Shown: positions 47,841 to 59,071, counted from the first letter of the stretch. The stretch is DNA of 64,000 nucleotides from Paguma larvata (GCA_030068075.1 CM057839.1:20501167-20565166); one strand, 5' to 3'. The notes: generated by a model not told the origin, from the sequence alone. A program made the numbers and translations.

Positions 47841-48375
47841 ACCTCATGGCATATATTTCAGACATTATTTTGTCACAAAATGACTTTTGACAATACTAAG
47901 TTTTATTTAAAAATTTAATTAATTGAAGTTTAACATAAAACAGTATTTTTTTGCCCATGTATTTGTTTATTTTCTGTTCTCTACAATACAAACAAACATC
48001 ATGAAATTGTGGATTTTGTCTATTGTGTTCAATACTACATTTCAAATCATTAGAGTGCTTTGCCACATAGATATACAAATATTTATCAAATGAACAACTA
48101 TGAAATAACTGCTGAGTTCCAAATATGAAAGACGGTGAAACAGATATTTTGACTTCCTATCATCTTCTTCTCCTTTCTACTTTCTTAGTTTGATAGTTTT
48201 TAACAAGTTCTGCTTTTAAAGATTTATTCATTTTAACATTTTATTCTATGACATATCTACAATTGCCCTCATTTAGTTCAGTTAGTTCAAATTTAGTTTC
48301 ATAAGTTAATTGATGTACATTCCATAGTCCTTTGCTACTATGGCTTTTTCAATCCATTAACTATCTAACTTTCTC
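47841..48375. other. Unique AT-rich spacer
   Basis: No feature recognised. The direct repeat TTAGTTCAGTTAGTTCAAATTTAG occurs locally near 48275. Confidence 0.5.
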
Positions 48376-48422
48376 TCTATCTATCTGTTAATCTATCTAC
48401 CTATCTATCCATCTATCTATTT
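48376..48422 (+). repeat. (CTAT)n microsatellite
   Basis: CTAT/CTAC tetranucleotide run directly upstream of the SINE. Confidence 0.93.
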
Positions 48423-48435
48423 ATTTAAAGAGATA

Positions 48436-48640
48436 TTTTATTTTATTTTATTAACTTTTATCTATTTTGAGAAAGAGAGAGAGAGAGAGAGGAGGGGCAG
48501 AGACAGGGAGAGAGAGAATCCCAAGCAGGCTCTACACTGTCAGCACAGGGTCCAGTGCAGGGCTTGAACTCACGAACCATGAGATTATGACCTGAGATGA
48601 AACCAGATGCTTAACCGACTGAGACACCCAGGCTCCCCCA
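48436..48640 (-). mobile_element. CAN-SINE
   Basis: Reverse-strand copy with a (GA)n run and ACTGAGACACCCAGGCTCCCC end. Confidence 0.93.
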
Positions 48641-48844
48641 TGAATACTATTTAAACAGTAAATACCATTTTGGTTTATTTTGGAAGGCTCTATCTGTGTC
48701 CATAAAATTTATTTATTACATTTTTTTAAAGAATAGCTCATAAATTCTGTATTTCCTAAGCGCTTCTTTTTTTCTGGTTTCTTCATCGATAGCATACTTG
48801 GCAGTGTCAATTTGGCCATGATATTTATAACAGTGTATAAATAT

Positions 48845-49090
48845 CACATATAATTTTACCATGTGCCAGATGATATTTGAAGCACTGAAATATATTAATT
48901 CATTTAATTTTCACAACAACCATATCAAGTATTATTATAAACAAAAACATAGGCAATACTGGATCAATTACTGACAAGCTGGTTGCCCAAAATACACAAG
49001 CAAACATCTTATTGCAAAAGGATATAACCATAATTTTTCTATTTACCCCATGGCCCTGTTGCCACTCTGCATTACTTGGATTTAGGAATG
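48845..49090 (-). mobile_element. MIR, reverse strand
   Basis: ACCATGTGCCAGATGATATT, TTAATTCATTTAATTTTCAC, AACAACCATATCAAGTATTA and a GGTTGCCCAAAATACACAAGC segment match MIR read backwards. Confidence 0.7.
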
Positions 49091-51820
49091 TGCTCATAAA
49101 CTACTTAATGATTCCAGTCTTCTCTGTTAGGGTTATTAGAACGATGTCATTTATTTGGCTTTTTTAAAATAAATTACTGTAATTTTGGTGTTACAGATTT
49201 CATTGTATTGGCAGCTATTTGAATTATTTGCTTTGCATGTGAGAAGCCTCTGATGTGACACACTGATTCTTTATTTTTATTTATTTTTTATTATTCTTAG
49301 CTAAAGATAGAATGGCATAAGCAGTAGAAATCATTTTGCCAAATTCAGTCAGGATTCCTCTTAATTACAATTTTTCAATCAATAGTGGGAAATACCTTTA
49401 AAACTTGTAATGTGTTATCATACTGTATTCTCATACCTAGCAAAGATATAAAATCATTTGATTTCTATCTTTTTTTTTTAATATCTGGAATTTACTCTTT
49501 TGAACAATTTGTCCTAAGCAATCAGAGAGATAGAACCAAAAAGCCCAACTTTTATTTCAAGCAGCCTTGACAACTGAATTTCTGGAATACTGGGAATCAG
49601 AAGAGATAGTCGAAGTCTAGTTGTGCTAAAGCAAAATAGATGTGTGCAAGAGTGGATCTCCATCCCGAGTGAAGGCCCATAGCATGGTAGCTAATTTCTA
49701 CATATGTTTGATTCTGAGATTTGAAAGATGAAAAAGAATGTAAACATTTTGAAAGTAATCAACTGTTTCAGATTATGTTGAAATATTCTCCACTGCCCTA
49801 AATTCTCTCTATCCCTCCCTCTCCACTATTAACTAGGCTCTAAGACCTTTATGGATTACATAAAATGCCTCCCTTGCTCTCTAGTTTCAACTGGGTTCAC
49901 ATTAAAAAGTATCAAGAGAATATGATAGTGAGGCAATATGGCTTTCACCAGGAATGCTTAGGAATGCAGACTTTATATATACATGAATGTATTCCTGGTG
50001 AGGCTGCTCTAAAAGACATTTATGATATTTATTTATTAATTTAAAAATACATGAATGAGATTGGCTCCTTGTGCCAGGTATTTCTTTATAGTCTTGAATA
50101 ATTTTTTTCAAAAGTAGACAGCTGAATAAGACTAAGTAGCACTTCTGAACATGTGAAGTTTATCTTCTACTAACTACAATGAGCACATCATATGAAAGAG
50201 AATGGGACTTCAAGCATTGTGAAATCTAATATATATTTGATTTTATAGATTTTAATGTTTTTCTCTTATGATTGGATGTTTAATTACAATAAATAGAAAT
50301 GAGTTTTCTACCTAAGAAGTCATACTTAAAATATAACTTTAGAATTTTTAGTGAGATTTAACTTGACGTACTGGAATTCGTTTATTTAGCAGATTTATAT
50401 ATAATGCAAACACATGCTACAGTCTACATGAGCATATTGCATTAAATTTACATACACTGAATTCTGCATACTAAACAATTATAGGTAATGAGAATACATT
50501 TTATTAATTAAAGAAAAAGAGTGTTGAGTTATTAGGGAAATGTCCTGTATTTTGTAAACTGGGAAATTTGTATTTTTTTTCAGAATGCTTAAAAAAGATG
50601 TTGAATCTTAAAATTTGAGTCTCTTAAGTTCACAAAATTGTAGAGTTCATGGCATATCCTTTCAGGTCATATTCAAAGAAGTTATTTCTATTTAGCCCTC
50701 TGGAAGAATACTACATTAATTAGTGGTGTCCTAATTAAGGCTGCTGGTGAGAAGGGCAAGCTAATTAAGTTATGGCAGTCACTCTATCTTTACTATAAAT
50801 GAAGCGATATCATTTAAGGTCTGCCCTGGCTTAAATGTGAAAAAAAAAAAAAAGTCATAGAGTCTTTAAACTAATTTTACTTTGACTTTAGCTTTCTTAT
50901 TTTATAGGATAACTAGTATAAAAAATGTGCTTGCTCAAAAGAATAAAAGAGAAAAAAGTAGGATTAACTTCCTAGTAAATACACTACCATTTAGATTGTA
51001 ACAATTTCCTTTTTTTTCTGATTTAAGGTATACACATACTCACCATTGGTAAATCCATAATACATATTTCATAAAATATCCATGTTTTCAAATGATTTGC
51101 TTTAAGATGAAAACGTTCATATCGATTCACATAAAGTTATTTTTTTTCTCAGTTTTTACTATTTGGTAAACTATATTTAACATGTTAAAGTTTGATTTAA
51201 AGTTGCCTCCAGCTGTATGCAGAAAATCCCCAAGACTTGTAAATTATTCTTTTTGCAATACCATCACTGTTTACATACAAATCACTTGCCAACTTATATT
51301 TGCTTCCAGCCCCTGCCAATAAGGTTTCAAAGCTATGTGGTTTTCTTATGGTTCTTCCAAAATCCTGCCTGCCTATCATAAAACTTCCAAATGGATTTTT
51401 GGGGGGTATTTAAGAAGTAGGTTTTTTGAATTTAGAATTCTGCAAACTAAGGACCACATTTATAAACAAACAACAAATAAACATAAAAATTAATGCAAAG
51501 GAGAAATTGGAAACTAGACAGGTAGGTCACAGGTTAAAATAATTTAGTGGGAAATAATGTATTTCTTCTTGGAAATTGAATTCTGTCATTGCTTTGGAGT
51601 GGATAAGTTAGAATTTCTGTCTTAAAAGAATTTGGGATCTCTTTAATATTCAAAGAGATCAGTACAATACAGGCATTAGCTTGGCACATATATTTGAAGA
51701 AGTTACATAAACCAAAGTATCAGAACCACATAAAATAATATTAAAAGTTATGTACGTTCATAAAATATCTGCCAAAGTGAATTAGTCAAAAACTAGAAAT
51801 GATAAAATATAGATGTAGTC
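49091..51820. other. Unique sequence
   Basis: About 2.7 kb without recognised gene or dispersed repeat. It includes three TAATTA sites in 51 bp (50717-50767) in a less simple stretch (50640-50830), and a 60-codon reverse frame at 51197-51379 that I do not recognise. Confidence 0.5.
50717..50767. promoter_or_regulatory. Cluster of TAATTA homeodomain-type sites
   Basis: TAATTA occurs at 50717-50722, 50732-50737 and 50762-50767, starts spaced 15 and 30 bp, within sequence that is otherwise mixed in composition. TAATTA is the core bound by many homeodomain factors. Enhancer activity is inference only. Confidence 0.3.
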
Positions 51821-51844
51821 ACCATTTTTGTTGTTGTTGTTGTT

Positions 51845-52045
51845 GTTGTTTTCTTTTTTTATAATAGTTTATTTTCAAATTGGTTTACATATAACACCCA
51901 GTGTTCATCCCAACATGGGCCCTCTTTAATGCCCGTCACCCCCTCTCCCCGTCCCTTACCCCCCTCACCCTCAGTTTGTTCTTAGTCTTTGAGAGTCTCT
52001 TATGTTTTATCTCCCTCCCTCTCTGTGTCTTTTTTTCATTTCCAT
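51845..52045 (-). mobile_element. 5'-truncated L1 3' UTR fragment, young type
   Basis: T-rich start, then ATAATAGTTTATTTTCAAATTGG, ACACCCAGTGTTCATCCCAA and a TCTTTGAGAGTCTCTTATG segment: the reverse strand of the carnivore L1 3' end. A (TTG)n run (51829-51850) precedes it. CCATTTTT at both edges may be the target-site duplication. Its first 75 bases nearly match the mini-insertion at 60111-60184. Confidence 0.85.
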
Positions 52046-52085
52046 TTTTACACTATGACAGGTTAGGTATCTGTCAGGAGAGCAT

Positions 52086-52437
52086 ATAAAAATTCTGGGA
52101 AATATGACAAAACATACTTCTAAGCCCCCCAAATTTTATGAACATATCCTAACTGAAGATGCAAGTACAGATCAAAAAACTGAGTGATAAAGTTGGTTTT
52201 GCTTGAGAAAGTTTGTTTACTTTGATGGTGCCATGCTCACATGGCCTCCTGGCATACAACAGACAGAAAGATTAGCTAACAATTCACTTACTAAGGGGTG
52301 CCTAATAATTCTGGGGACATGGAAGAGGGAGTCAGAGATAAACATGGGTCCTCTAATCCCATATCAGACCAACAATATTCCTGCTTGACAATGAGCAGGG
52401 AAGGCAAGGGAAAAGATCTTTGAAAGGTGTAACTATG
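52086..52437. other. Unique sequence
   Basis: No feature recognised. Slightly higher GC at 52220-52400. Confidence 0.5.
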
Positions 52438-52587
52438 GAGGGACCTGGATGGCTCAGTCAGTTAACTGTCTGACTATTGATCATGATCTCATGATTCGTA
52501 AGTTGAGTTGCTGGTTGGGATTCTGCTTATTTCTTTCTTTCTCTCTCTCCCTACTTCTCTCAAAATAAATAAATAAATTGAAAAAAA
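52438..52587 (+). mobile_element. CAN-SINE with internal deletion
   Basis: GGAGGGACCTGGATGGCTCAG head and AAAATAAATAAATAAATTG tail, but the middle is shortened (about 150 instead of about 200 bp). Confidence 0.88.
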
Positions 52588-52829
52588 GAAATGTGTAATT
52601 CTGAAGCAAACAGTATAGATTTCTCAAATCATGTATTGAAAACACTCATGCTGTAATTCTGGTTTGAAATTTTATTGGATTGGCGGTGCCTTGGTGTCTG
52701 TTAGAAGCAAATGCAAATCCTCTCTAGAGGAACATACCTCCCTCCTAGGGCTCGTATTACTCCAAGCCTTTTTTACAGACTAACAATAAATAGAAATCAA
52801 ACACATCGGGAGCCAAGTCACTATTCTTT
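52588..52829. other. Unique spacer
   Basis: Nothing recognised. Confidence 0.45.
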
Positions 52830-53500
52830 CAGAGTAGAACCAACAGAAAAGTATGGGGAGACAAAAGATCTGCAGATCAATAAATACAGAAAATACCAGA
52901 AAGAAAGGTAAAATAACTATTCTTAATATGAACAAAGAAATGAAAAGTCAAGCTTAAATTCTGTAAGAGCAAGAAAAATGAAACATTATCAGTTAATATG
53001 GTAAAAAAGAAAACTTAATTGAAAAAAGATAACATTTAATTTGCAATAAATTATAAAGTAATTGAATGACTATGGAACGTATTCATTATTGCTGAAGATA
53101 GATTAAATTACCATAAATAGTTCAAAACTTAACTAGAACTAGAGACCTACATTTTCAGAAAATATGAATGAGATATTAAAATATAGGGGAAGACAAAGCT
53201 TAATTCACTTCTAATTGGTGTTCCAGATGGAGAAGACAGGAGAAAGAGAAATTTTAAGAAAAATAGCTTATAAAAAATGTACTAACCATGGGGGGAAAAG
53301 GAAACTTTAAGTTGAAAAGCCACATGTAAACATATTTTAAAATTAGAGAACAAAATGAAAAAGAAAATATTAGAATCAGTCAGGGTGAAACCATTTTTAA
53401 CATAACTTCAAATAAGTAGCACTGTTACATATCAAATGTAATTAATATAAGATGATATATTTTTAATGGAGTAAGAAAAATAAAATCCCTATTTTATCAA
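52830..53500 (+). mobile_element. Possible ancient L1/HAL1 ORF1 remnant
   Basis: TTGGTGTTCCAGATGGAGAAG near 53216 followed by GAGAAATTTTAAGAAAAATAG, then AACAAAATGAAAAAGAAAATATT near 53349 resembles the middle of an L1 or HAL1 ORF1. Very diverged. Confidence 0.4.
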
Positions 53501-53934
53501 AAATTTATGTTACTTGGTATTCATACCTGATGCCAGGTATACAGATGGATATAACTTTAGGAAAGAGTTCATATACATTTCTATCACATGAAACAAATTA
53601 TATGTAGATTTTGAGATTCATTGAAGAATATCTAAATACATAGAAAGGGTACAATGTTATTAGATTGGATAACTAATAATGTAATAATTTCAATTATATA
53701 CAAACTCATTCTTAGATTCCATTAACACCAACTAAAATCCCAAGTACTTCAATTCTTACGTGTTGTGAACCTTGACAGGCTGGGTTTTAGGATATACGAC
53801 AAAACCATAATTTGCTGACTGTGAATTTTCTAATAAAGATAAACATATATAACATACATAGATACCATATGACACAACATGATCACTCTGCTGCCATATT
53901 TGCAATAGAAACCTTGGTAATCATAAATCTTGAA
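53501..53934. other. Unique AT-rich spacer
   Basis: No feature recognised. Confidence 0.45.
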
Positions 53935-54271
53935 ATTATATCCTATGTTTTCTTGAAGAAGTTTTAAGTTTTATATTTATGGCCATGGTCTAATTTGATG
54001 TGATTTTGTGTGTAGCATATAGGATGTACCAAGGTTAATTTCTTTGCATATGAATATTTAACAGGTCTAGCACCATACTGAAAAGTTTAATCTTTCTCCA
54101 TGTATTCCTTTCCCCCACTGAAAATCAGTTAACTCTTTTTGTGCTAATGCATTTAGCTCCTTCTGTTCCATTAATCTATTTATCACCCTGTATGACAGTA
54201 TTACCACTACCTTGATTACCATAGCTTTATAAAACATCTTGAAGGTAAGTCACTTTTGTTCTGTTTCTTAC

Positions 54272-54349
54272 TGCTTTTTGGCTATACTTGCCTAATTGTC
54301 ACAAAAACTTTAGAATCACCTTGTCAATTTCTACAAAAATTCTGTAAAA
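54272..54349. repeat. Left copy of a 79-bp inverted duplication
   Basis: The reverse complement of this segment recurs at 55117-55195 with one substitution and one 1-bp indel. Confidence 0.92.
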
Positions 54350-54576
54350 ATTTTTCTAGTTATTTCTTTGACTCTTTAAAAAATATTGGGGAGAACTGTC
54401 ATTTTAAGAGAATGAAGTTTTTTATTCCATGAAGAGGAAATATCTTTTCATTTATTTGGTCTTTTAAAATTTTAGGCATAATTTTTTATAGGTTTTAGCA
54501 TTCAGATGTTACATATATTTTGTCATACGTATTCCTAAATATTTCATATTTTGATCCTATTTAAAATGGTATTTTA

Positions 54577-54789
54577 GGGGTACCTAGGTGGCTTACTCGG
54601 TTAAGCGTCCAACTTCGGCTCAGGTCATGATCTCATGACTTGTGAGTTTACGCCCAGGGTCAGGCTCTGTGCTAACAGCTCAGAGCCTGGAGCCTGTTTA
54701 AGATTTTTTGTCTCCTCTCTCTCTGCCTCTCTCCTGGTTGTTCTCCATATCTGTCCCTCTCTCAAAAATTAATAAAAAATTAACAAAAT
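54577..54789 (+). mobile_element. CAN-SINE nested in ancient L1
   Basis: GGGGTACCTAGGTGGCTTAC head, AATTAATAAAAAATTAAC tail. The 14-bp target-site duplication AAAATGGTATTTTA is exact at 54563-54576 and 54790-54803. Confidence 0.95.
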
Positions 54790-55116
54790 AAAATGGTATT
54801 TTAAAATTTCAGTTTTCATCACAGTTTATTCCTAGTATATAGAAATATATTTGGTCTTTACATATTGATCAAAAGACAGATAAATTGGACTTTAATCAAA
54901 ATTGAAACTTTTGTCCTTCTAAAGTAGTATCAGGAAACTGAAGAGAAAACCTACAGAATGGGATATAATATTTGCAAATCATATATCTGATAAGGGGATT
55001 GTATCTACAATATATAAAGAACTCTTACAACTGAATCATAGAAAGATAAATAACCCAACTAAAAACAGCAAAATTGTGAATAGACTTTTCTCCAAAGAAG
55101 ATATACAGATGAACAA

Positions 55117-55195
55117 TTTTACAGAATTTTTGTAGAAATTGACAAGGTGATTCTAAAATTTTTGTGACAATCTAGGCAAGTATAGCCAAAAAGCA
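55117..55195. repeat. Right copy of the 79-bp inverted duplication
   Basis: Reverse complement of 54272-54349. It sits inside the forward L1 arm at a place where L1 has no such sequence, followed by 16-17 bp of unknown origin and then a SINE. Confidence 0.92.
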
Positions 55196-55219
55196 AAATC
55201 CTATAAGATTTTGAAAAGA

Positions 55220-55444
55220 GGGGCACCTGGGTGGCTCAGTCAGTTAAGCATCCAACTTCAGCTCAGGTCGCGATCTCATGGTTTGTGATTTTGAGCACCG
55301 CATTGGGCTCTGTGCTAACATTCAGAGCCTGGAGCTTGCTTCTGATTCTGTTTCCCTTTATTTTTGCCCCTCCCACACTCCCATTCATGCTCTGCCTCTG
55401 TCAAAAATAAACAAACATTGAAAAAAATTAAAAAATAAATGTCA
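55220..55444 (+). mobile_element. CAN-SINE nested in ancient L1
   Basis: GGGGCACCTGGGTGGCTCAG head and AAAATAAACAAACATTG tail. Short duplication TGAAAAGA (55212-55219 and 55445-55452). Confidence 0.94.
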
Positions 55445-55631
55445 TGAAAAGATAATCTACATCATTAGTCATCAGGGTAACACAATTCAAAACCACAGTG
55501 AGGCACCGCTTCACACCCACTGGATGGCCATCAGAAAAAAGACCATAATGGTGAGAATACAGAGAAATTAGAACTTCATACACATGGTGGGAATGCAAAA
55601 TGGAACAGTAACTTAGGAACACAGTCTGGCA

Positions 55632-55725
55632 GTTCTCTCTGCCCCTCCTCCATTCACACTTTCTCTCTCTCTCTGTCTCTCAAACATGAATAACTATTAA
55701 ACAATTTCTAAAAAACTAAAACATT
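55632..55725 (+). mobile_element. 3' half of a CAN-SINE fused to the L1 break
   Basis: TCTCTGCCCCTCCTCCATTC to CTCTCAAACATGAATAACT is the SINE's 3' part without the tRNA-derived head. It begins exactly where L1 sequence stops. Confidence 0.8.
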
Positions 55726-56321
55726 TTATCCTTGTTAGTATTTTCACCTTGAAGGAGAGAATGACTGCTCAAACCAGGTAGTTTTGCTTTAATGTTGAAA
55801 GGAGTTATGATGAAGGGGAAGCTCCAACTATTTTCTAAAATTAGATTTGGGGTCAGATGTGAGTTTCACTTTTGCAATGTTTTCCCTTAGTCCCAGTGGA
55901 AACAATAATAGTTGGCTGGACAGACACTGCAAGTAACAAGAACTTGATTCTTTGAATTTAGGGCTGACGTTCCCCAGTGTCTTAGGCTGCAAAACAGTGG
56001 AAGTCACAGTCGAGTTTATAACTGAGCAGAAACCTAAGTGTGTGGGCAGGTGTTACAGTGCCACACTCACTACCTAATAGAATGGGAGACAATGCAATTA
56101 ATAGAAAAAGAGACGATGCACCTAATAGAAAGAGAGACAAGCGAAAAAGTCAGTGAAATTTTTGTATGTTTATAAAGTGGAAAAGTAGATAGATGGATGA
56201 TAGATAACTATTTAATAAACTGTCATACCCTTTCACCTTCAAGTTCATCACAGGCAGATGAATTCAGCTCAAGAAGAAATCCAATTGTCTGGCTGGAAAT
56301 TTGTCCAAAAAAAAATAGGCA
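55726..56321. other. Unique sequence with a 24-bp minisatellite
   Basis: No gene or dispersed repeat recognised. Holds the tandem repeat at 56076-56143. Confidence 0.5.
56076..56143 (+). repeat. 24-bp tandem repeat, about 2.8 copies
   Basis: Units AATAGAATGGGAGACAATGC.., AATAGAAAAAGAGACGATGC.. and AATAGAAAGAGAGACAAGCG begin at 56076, 56100 and 56124. Confidence 0.9.
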
Positions 56322-56515
56322 GGGGCCCCTGGATGGCTCAGTTGGTTAAGTGCCCGACTCACCTCAGGTCATGATTTCATGGTTCATGGGTTTGGGACCC
56401 CTGTGGGGCTCTGTACTGACAGCTCAGAGCCTGGAGCCTGCTTCATATTCTGTGTCTCCTTCTCTCTCTACTCCCTACCCTCTCTCTCAAAAATAAATAA
56501 ACATTAAGAAAATTT
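56322..56515 (+). mobile_element. CAN-SINE
   Basis: GGGGCCCCTGGATGGCTCAG head, CTCAGAGCCTGGAGCCTGCT middle, AAAAATAAATAAACATT tail. Confidence 0.94.
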
Positions 56516-57109
56516 TTAAAAATTCAAAAGTGACAACACCACTTGTAACATCACTACTGTATTAAATAACAACCAATGTAATCACTCAAGAAAATATATG
56601 ATCAAACTACTTACTCTTCTTTATGTAAATATGCTTAGTCCCTGAGAAACAATGAAAGTAAATTATATTTTAAAATAACAAAAACAAATCTACTCAATAT
56701 TGCTAACAGATTGGGAAGCGAGAAAAAGTATATATTTATATATCAGATATATATCATATATCATATCTATATCTATATCTATATCTATATCTATATTGCT
56801 GCTTACATGAACATGTAAAAAATGATTTTGAGTAGCTAAGTGAAAGATTTACTACTGATTTTATTAAAAATAAAACAAAGAAGAGCATGCACATATTTAT
56901 TAGGTGACTTAAACAGGATTATTAATAAATGCAAAATATGAATGTGTAGTCAAAATTTCGGTTCAACTTTTGCCAGGCATTGTGATAGAAGTATATTGGT
57001 ATGAATATAAATGTAAAAATATTGGTCAAATGATCAGGAATTGAAGAGAATGACAAACATAAATATAGATGGCCCTACCTTCTTGAAGTTTTGATATATG
57101 AATTAACTG
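56516..57109. other. Unique AT-rich sequence
   Basis: Nothing recognised except the hexanucleotide microsatellite at 56750-56798. Confidence 0.5.
56750..56798 (+). repeat. (ATCTAT)n microsatellite
   Basis: ATATCATATATCAT then repeated ATCTAT units. Confidence 0.93.
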
Positions 57110-57310
57110 TAGTGATTGAGGGCACAAATACTAAATCATGCTGCATTGGTCTGAAATTCATTTGTGCCCTTATTGATATAGTACCCTTGGGCAGGTGACT
57201 GAATTTTCTGTGCCTCAGTTTCCTTAAATTTACAGTGGCTATGGTAAGAGTACCTATTTCATGATAGCATTAGAAACTTCAGTAAGTCAGTATGGTGAAA
57301 CTCTTGGGAA
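57110..57310 (+). mobile_element. MIR
   Basis: CCTTGGGCAGGTGACTGAAT, TCTGTGCCTCAGTTTCCTTA and AGAGTACCTATTTCATGATA are the MIR core in forward orientation. Confidence 0.8.
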
Positions 57311-58045
57311 TGATGACTAGGACCTAAAAAAAAGTTTATGTGTGTGTTGTGTGTGGTTGTTCTTCTTGAGAGAACTTGTCATGATGAGCTGAAGTACGGA
57401 AAGCCGTTGTCAAAGAGCAGGATGACAACTATGTCATCTCAGAAATAAAGCAGTTTTTGCTGCAGACAAGAAGACCCTGGAAGGGTTCTACGTCCAAATA
57501 ATGCAGATAATGATCTTGCTCTTAAGGTAAAGAATGAAAAGTTGAAGCTTTTAGCTATATCATATTTGATGGTATTTTTTTATGTTAAGGGCATGATTTA
57601 GAATAAGAAAATAACACTTTTAGTTGGCTACGAAAGATTTTAATGGAAACAGTTTCTAGATTATAACATGTATGGAAAGTGGGTAATAAAGAGAAACTAC
57701 ATGTGATCCGAAAGAAGGATGGTTTTATATGAAGGATGAAGAGTAACGATTTAGGTGTGGAGGCGGGGAGACTGTCCCAAACTCATGCCATCAGTAAATG
57801 AACTCTAAACACTAGAAAACTGCAGAGGAAGTATCATCTGAAGAGTAGAAAAATGTTTCAGTTAATATGTGAATTAAAATGTGGATGCCATTAAATTTGT
57901 TAATATTGTAGCAGAATTTTCATATGTTATATGGGAAGATTGGGGAGGATGGAGAATAAAATCAGAGAGAAACTCAAGATAGTGAGAACACAACAGATGT
58001 GTTTTGAGCAGCAGTCATGACTGGATTGGTTTAGATTGCCTTGTG
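57311..58045. other. Unique sequence
   Basis: No gene recognised. Positions 57370-57530 are less AT-rich with a short open frame (about 38 codons, ending TAA near 57500) and a downstream AAGGTAAAG resembling a splice donor. Not enough for a call. Confidence 0.45.
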
Positions 58046-58059
58046 TGGTGGTGTAATTT

Positions 58060-58260
58060 TACCATTTTATTTTATTTATTTTATTCTATTTTGAGAGAGC
58101 ATGTGTGCCCAAGTGCAAGCGGAGGAAGGGCAGAAGAAGAGGGAGAGAGAGAATCTTAAGCAGTTGTGGAGTCGGTCATGGAGAATTAATGACCATGAGA
58201 AGGTGACCTGAGCTGAAATCAAGAATTAGATGCTTAACCTACTGAGCCCTCCAGGAGCCC
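58060..58260 (-). mobile_element. CAN-SINE (older, diverged)
   Basis: Reverse-strand copy ending CTACTGAGCCCTCCAGGAGCCC. The 14-bp target-site duplication TGGTGGTGTAATTT is exact at 58046-58059 and 58261-58274 although the SINE body is diverged. Confidence 0.92.
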
Positions 58261-58274
58261 TGGTGGTGTAATTT

Positions 58275-58825
58275 CAGACAATCATAATGATGCAAGGCTT
58301 GCAAGTCCTCGAAAGGACTAAAAAGAGTTTAGCATTCAAATGTTGCCTCAATGGACTTTACTATTTCTTTATTTGAGATCCCAGCAGATATCCCGGGTGT
58401 CTTGAATTTGAGGAATCACACAAGATTGGAGGACTTGATTATACCAGATTAATAGAAAATGCTGGTGAGGTGAACTGAATGGCTAAAAATGTGTACAGAG
58501 ACAGTAATACTCCCAAAGGGGAAAAAAATTATCGTGAGTTAAATGGGTCCTGGATTCTTGAGCATTTGCTTACATTCCCTTAATCACATTTTTTAACATA
58601 TAAACATGTAATTATTTCTGCTTGTATGCATTTTTATTGCATTCCCTTCCTTGGGTAGGTTTGAAGGAGAAAATAATACTTATTTTTATTTAAACCAGGT
58701 ATCATAAATGAATTCTTAGGATCATTTTTCTTGTAGAAACATGCTTAATAGTTTTGGGTAGGTAGGCTATAGTAAAATGCTTTACATGGTATTAGAATGT
58801 ATTAGAAATGTTGTTGTTAAATCAA
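58275..58825. other. Unique sequence
   Basis: Nothing recognised. Confidence 0.5.
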
Positions 58826-58839
58826 AATCAAGCATTCTT

Positions 58840-59057
58840 AGGGTATCCAAGTGACTCAGTCGGTTACGCATCTGACTCTTGAAACTCTTGGTTTCAGCTC
58901 AGGTCATGATCTCATGGTTTGTGGGTTCAAGCCCCACATTGAGCTCTGCACCGGAAAGGCAGAGCCTGCTTGGGATTCTCTCTTTCTCCCTCTCTCTCTC
59001 TGCCCCTCCCCTGCTCGTGCTCTCTCTCTCTCTCTCAAAATAAATATTTTTTAAAAA
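58840..59057 (+). mobile_element. CAN-SINE (older variant)
   Basis: AGGGTATCCAAGTGACTCAG head and the longer CTCTTGAAACTCTTGGTTTC insert seen in older copies. Target-site duplication AATCAAGCATTCTT/AATCAAGTATTCTT (58826-58839 and 59058-59071), 13 of 14. Confidence 0.94.
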
Positions 59058-59071
59058 AATCAAGTATTCTT

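Larger units (their letters stand above)
53935..54870 (-). mobile_element. Inverted 5' arm of an ancient twin-primed L1 (ORF2 RT region)
   Basis: Read backwards this is L1 ORF2: TATGTTTTCTTGAAGAAGTT at the left is the C-terminal side, and GCTCCTTCTGTTCCATTAAT, CCTTGATTACCATAGCTTTA and TTTATTCCTAGTATATAG follow toward the RT core. It joins at about 54870 to a forward-strand piece that starts where this arm leaves off in ORF2, which is the known 5'-inversion structure. A SINE (54577-54789) is nested inside. Confidence 0.8.
54871..55634 (+). mobile_element. Forward 3' arm of the twin-primed L1
   Basis: GGACTTTAATCAAAATTGAA, TTGCAAATCATATATCTGAT, TTCTCCAAAGAAGATATACA, then (after an inverted duplication and a SINE) ATCATTAGTCATCAGGGTAA and CTTCACACCCACTGGATGGC, all ORF2 C-terminal landmarks in forward order. 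It stops at about 55634 without a 3' UTR. Confidence 0.8.

Noticed and set aside
51197..51379. 60-codon reverse frame with balanced amino-acid composition
   Set aside because: Too short to support, no homology recognised, and no splice or transcript evidence visible.
56076..56143. CRISPR-like direct repeats
   Set aside because: The units are adjacent without spacers and the DNA is mammalian. It is a minisatellite.
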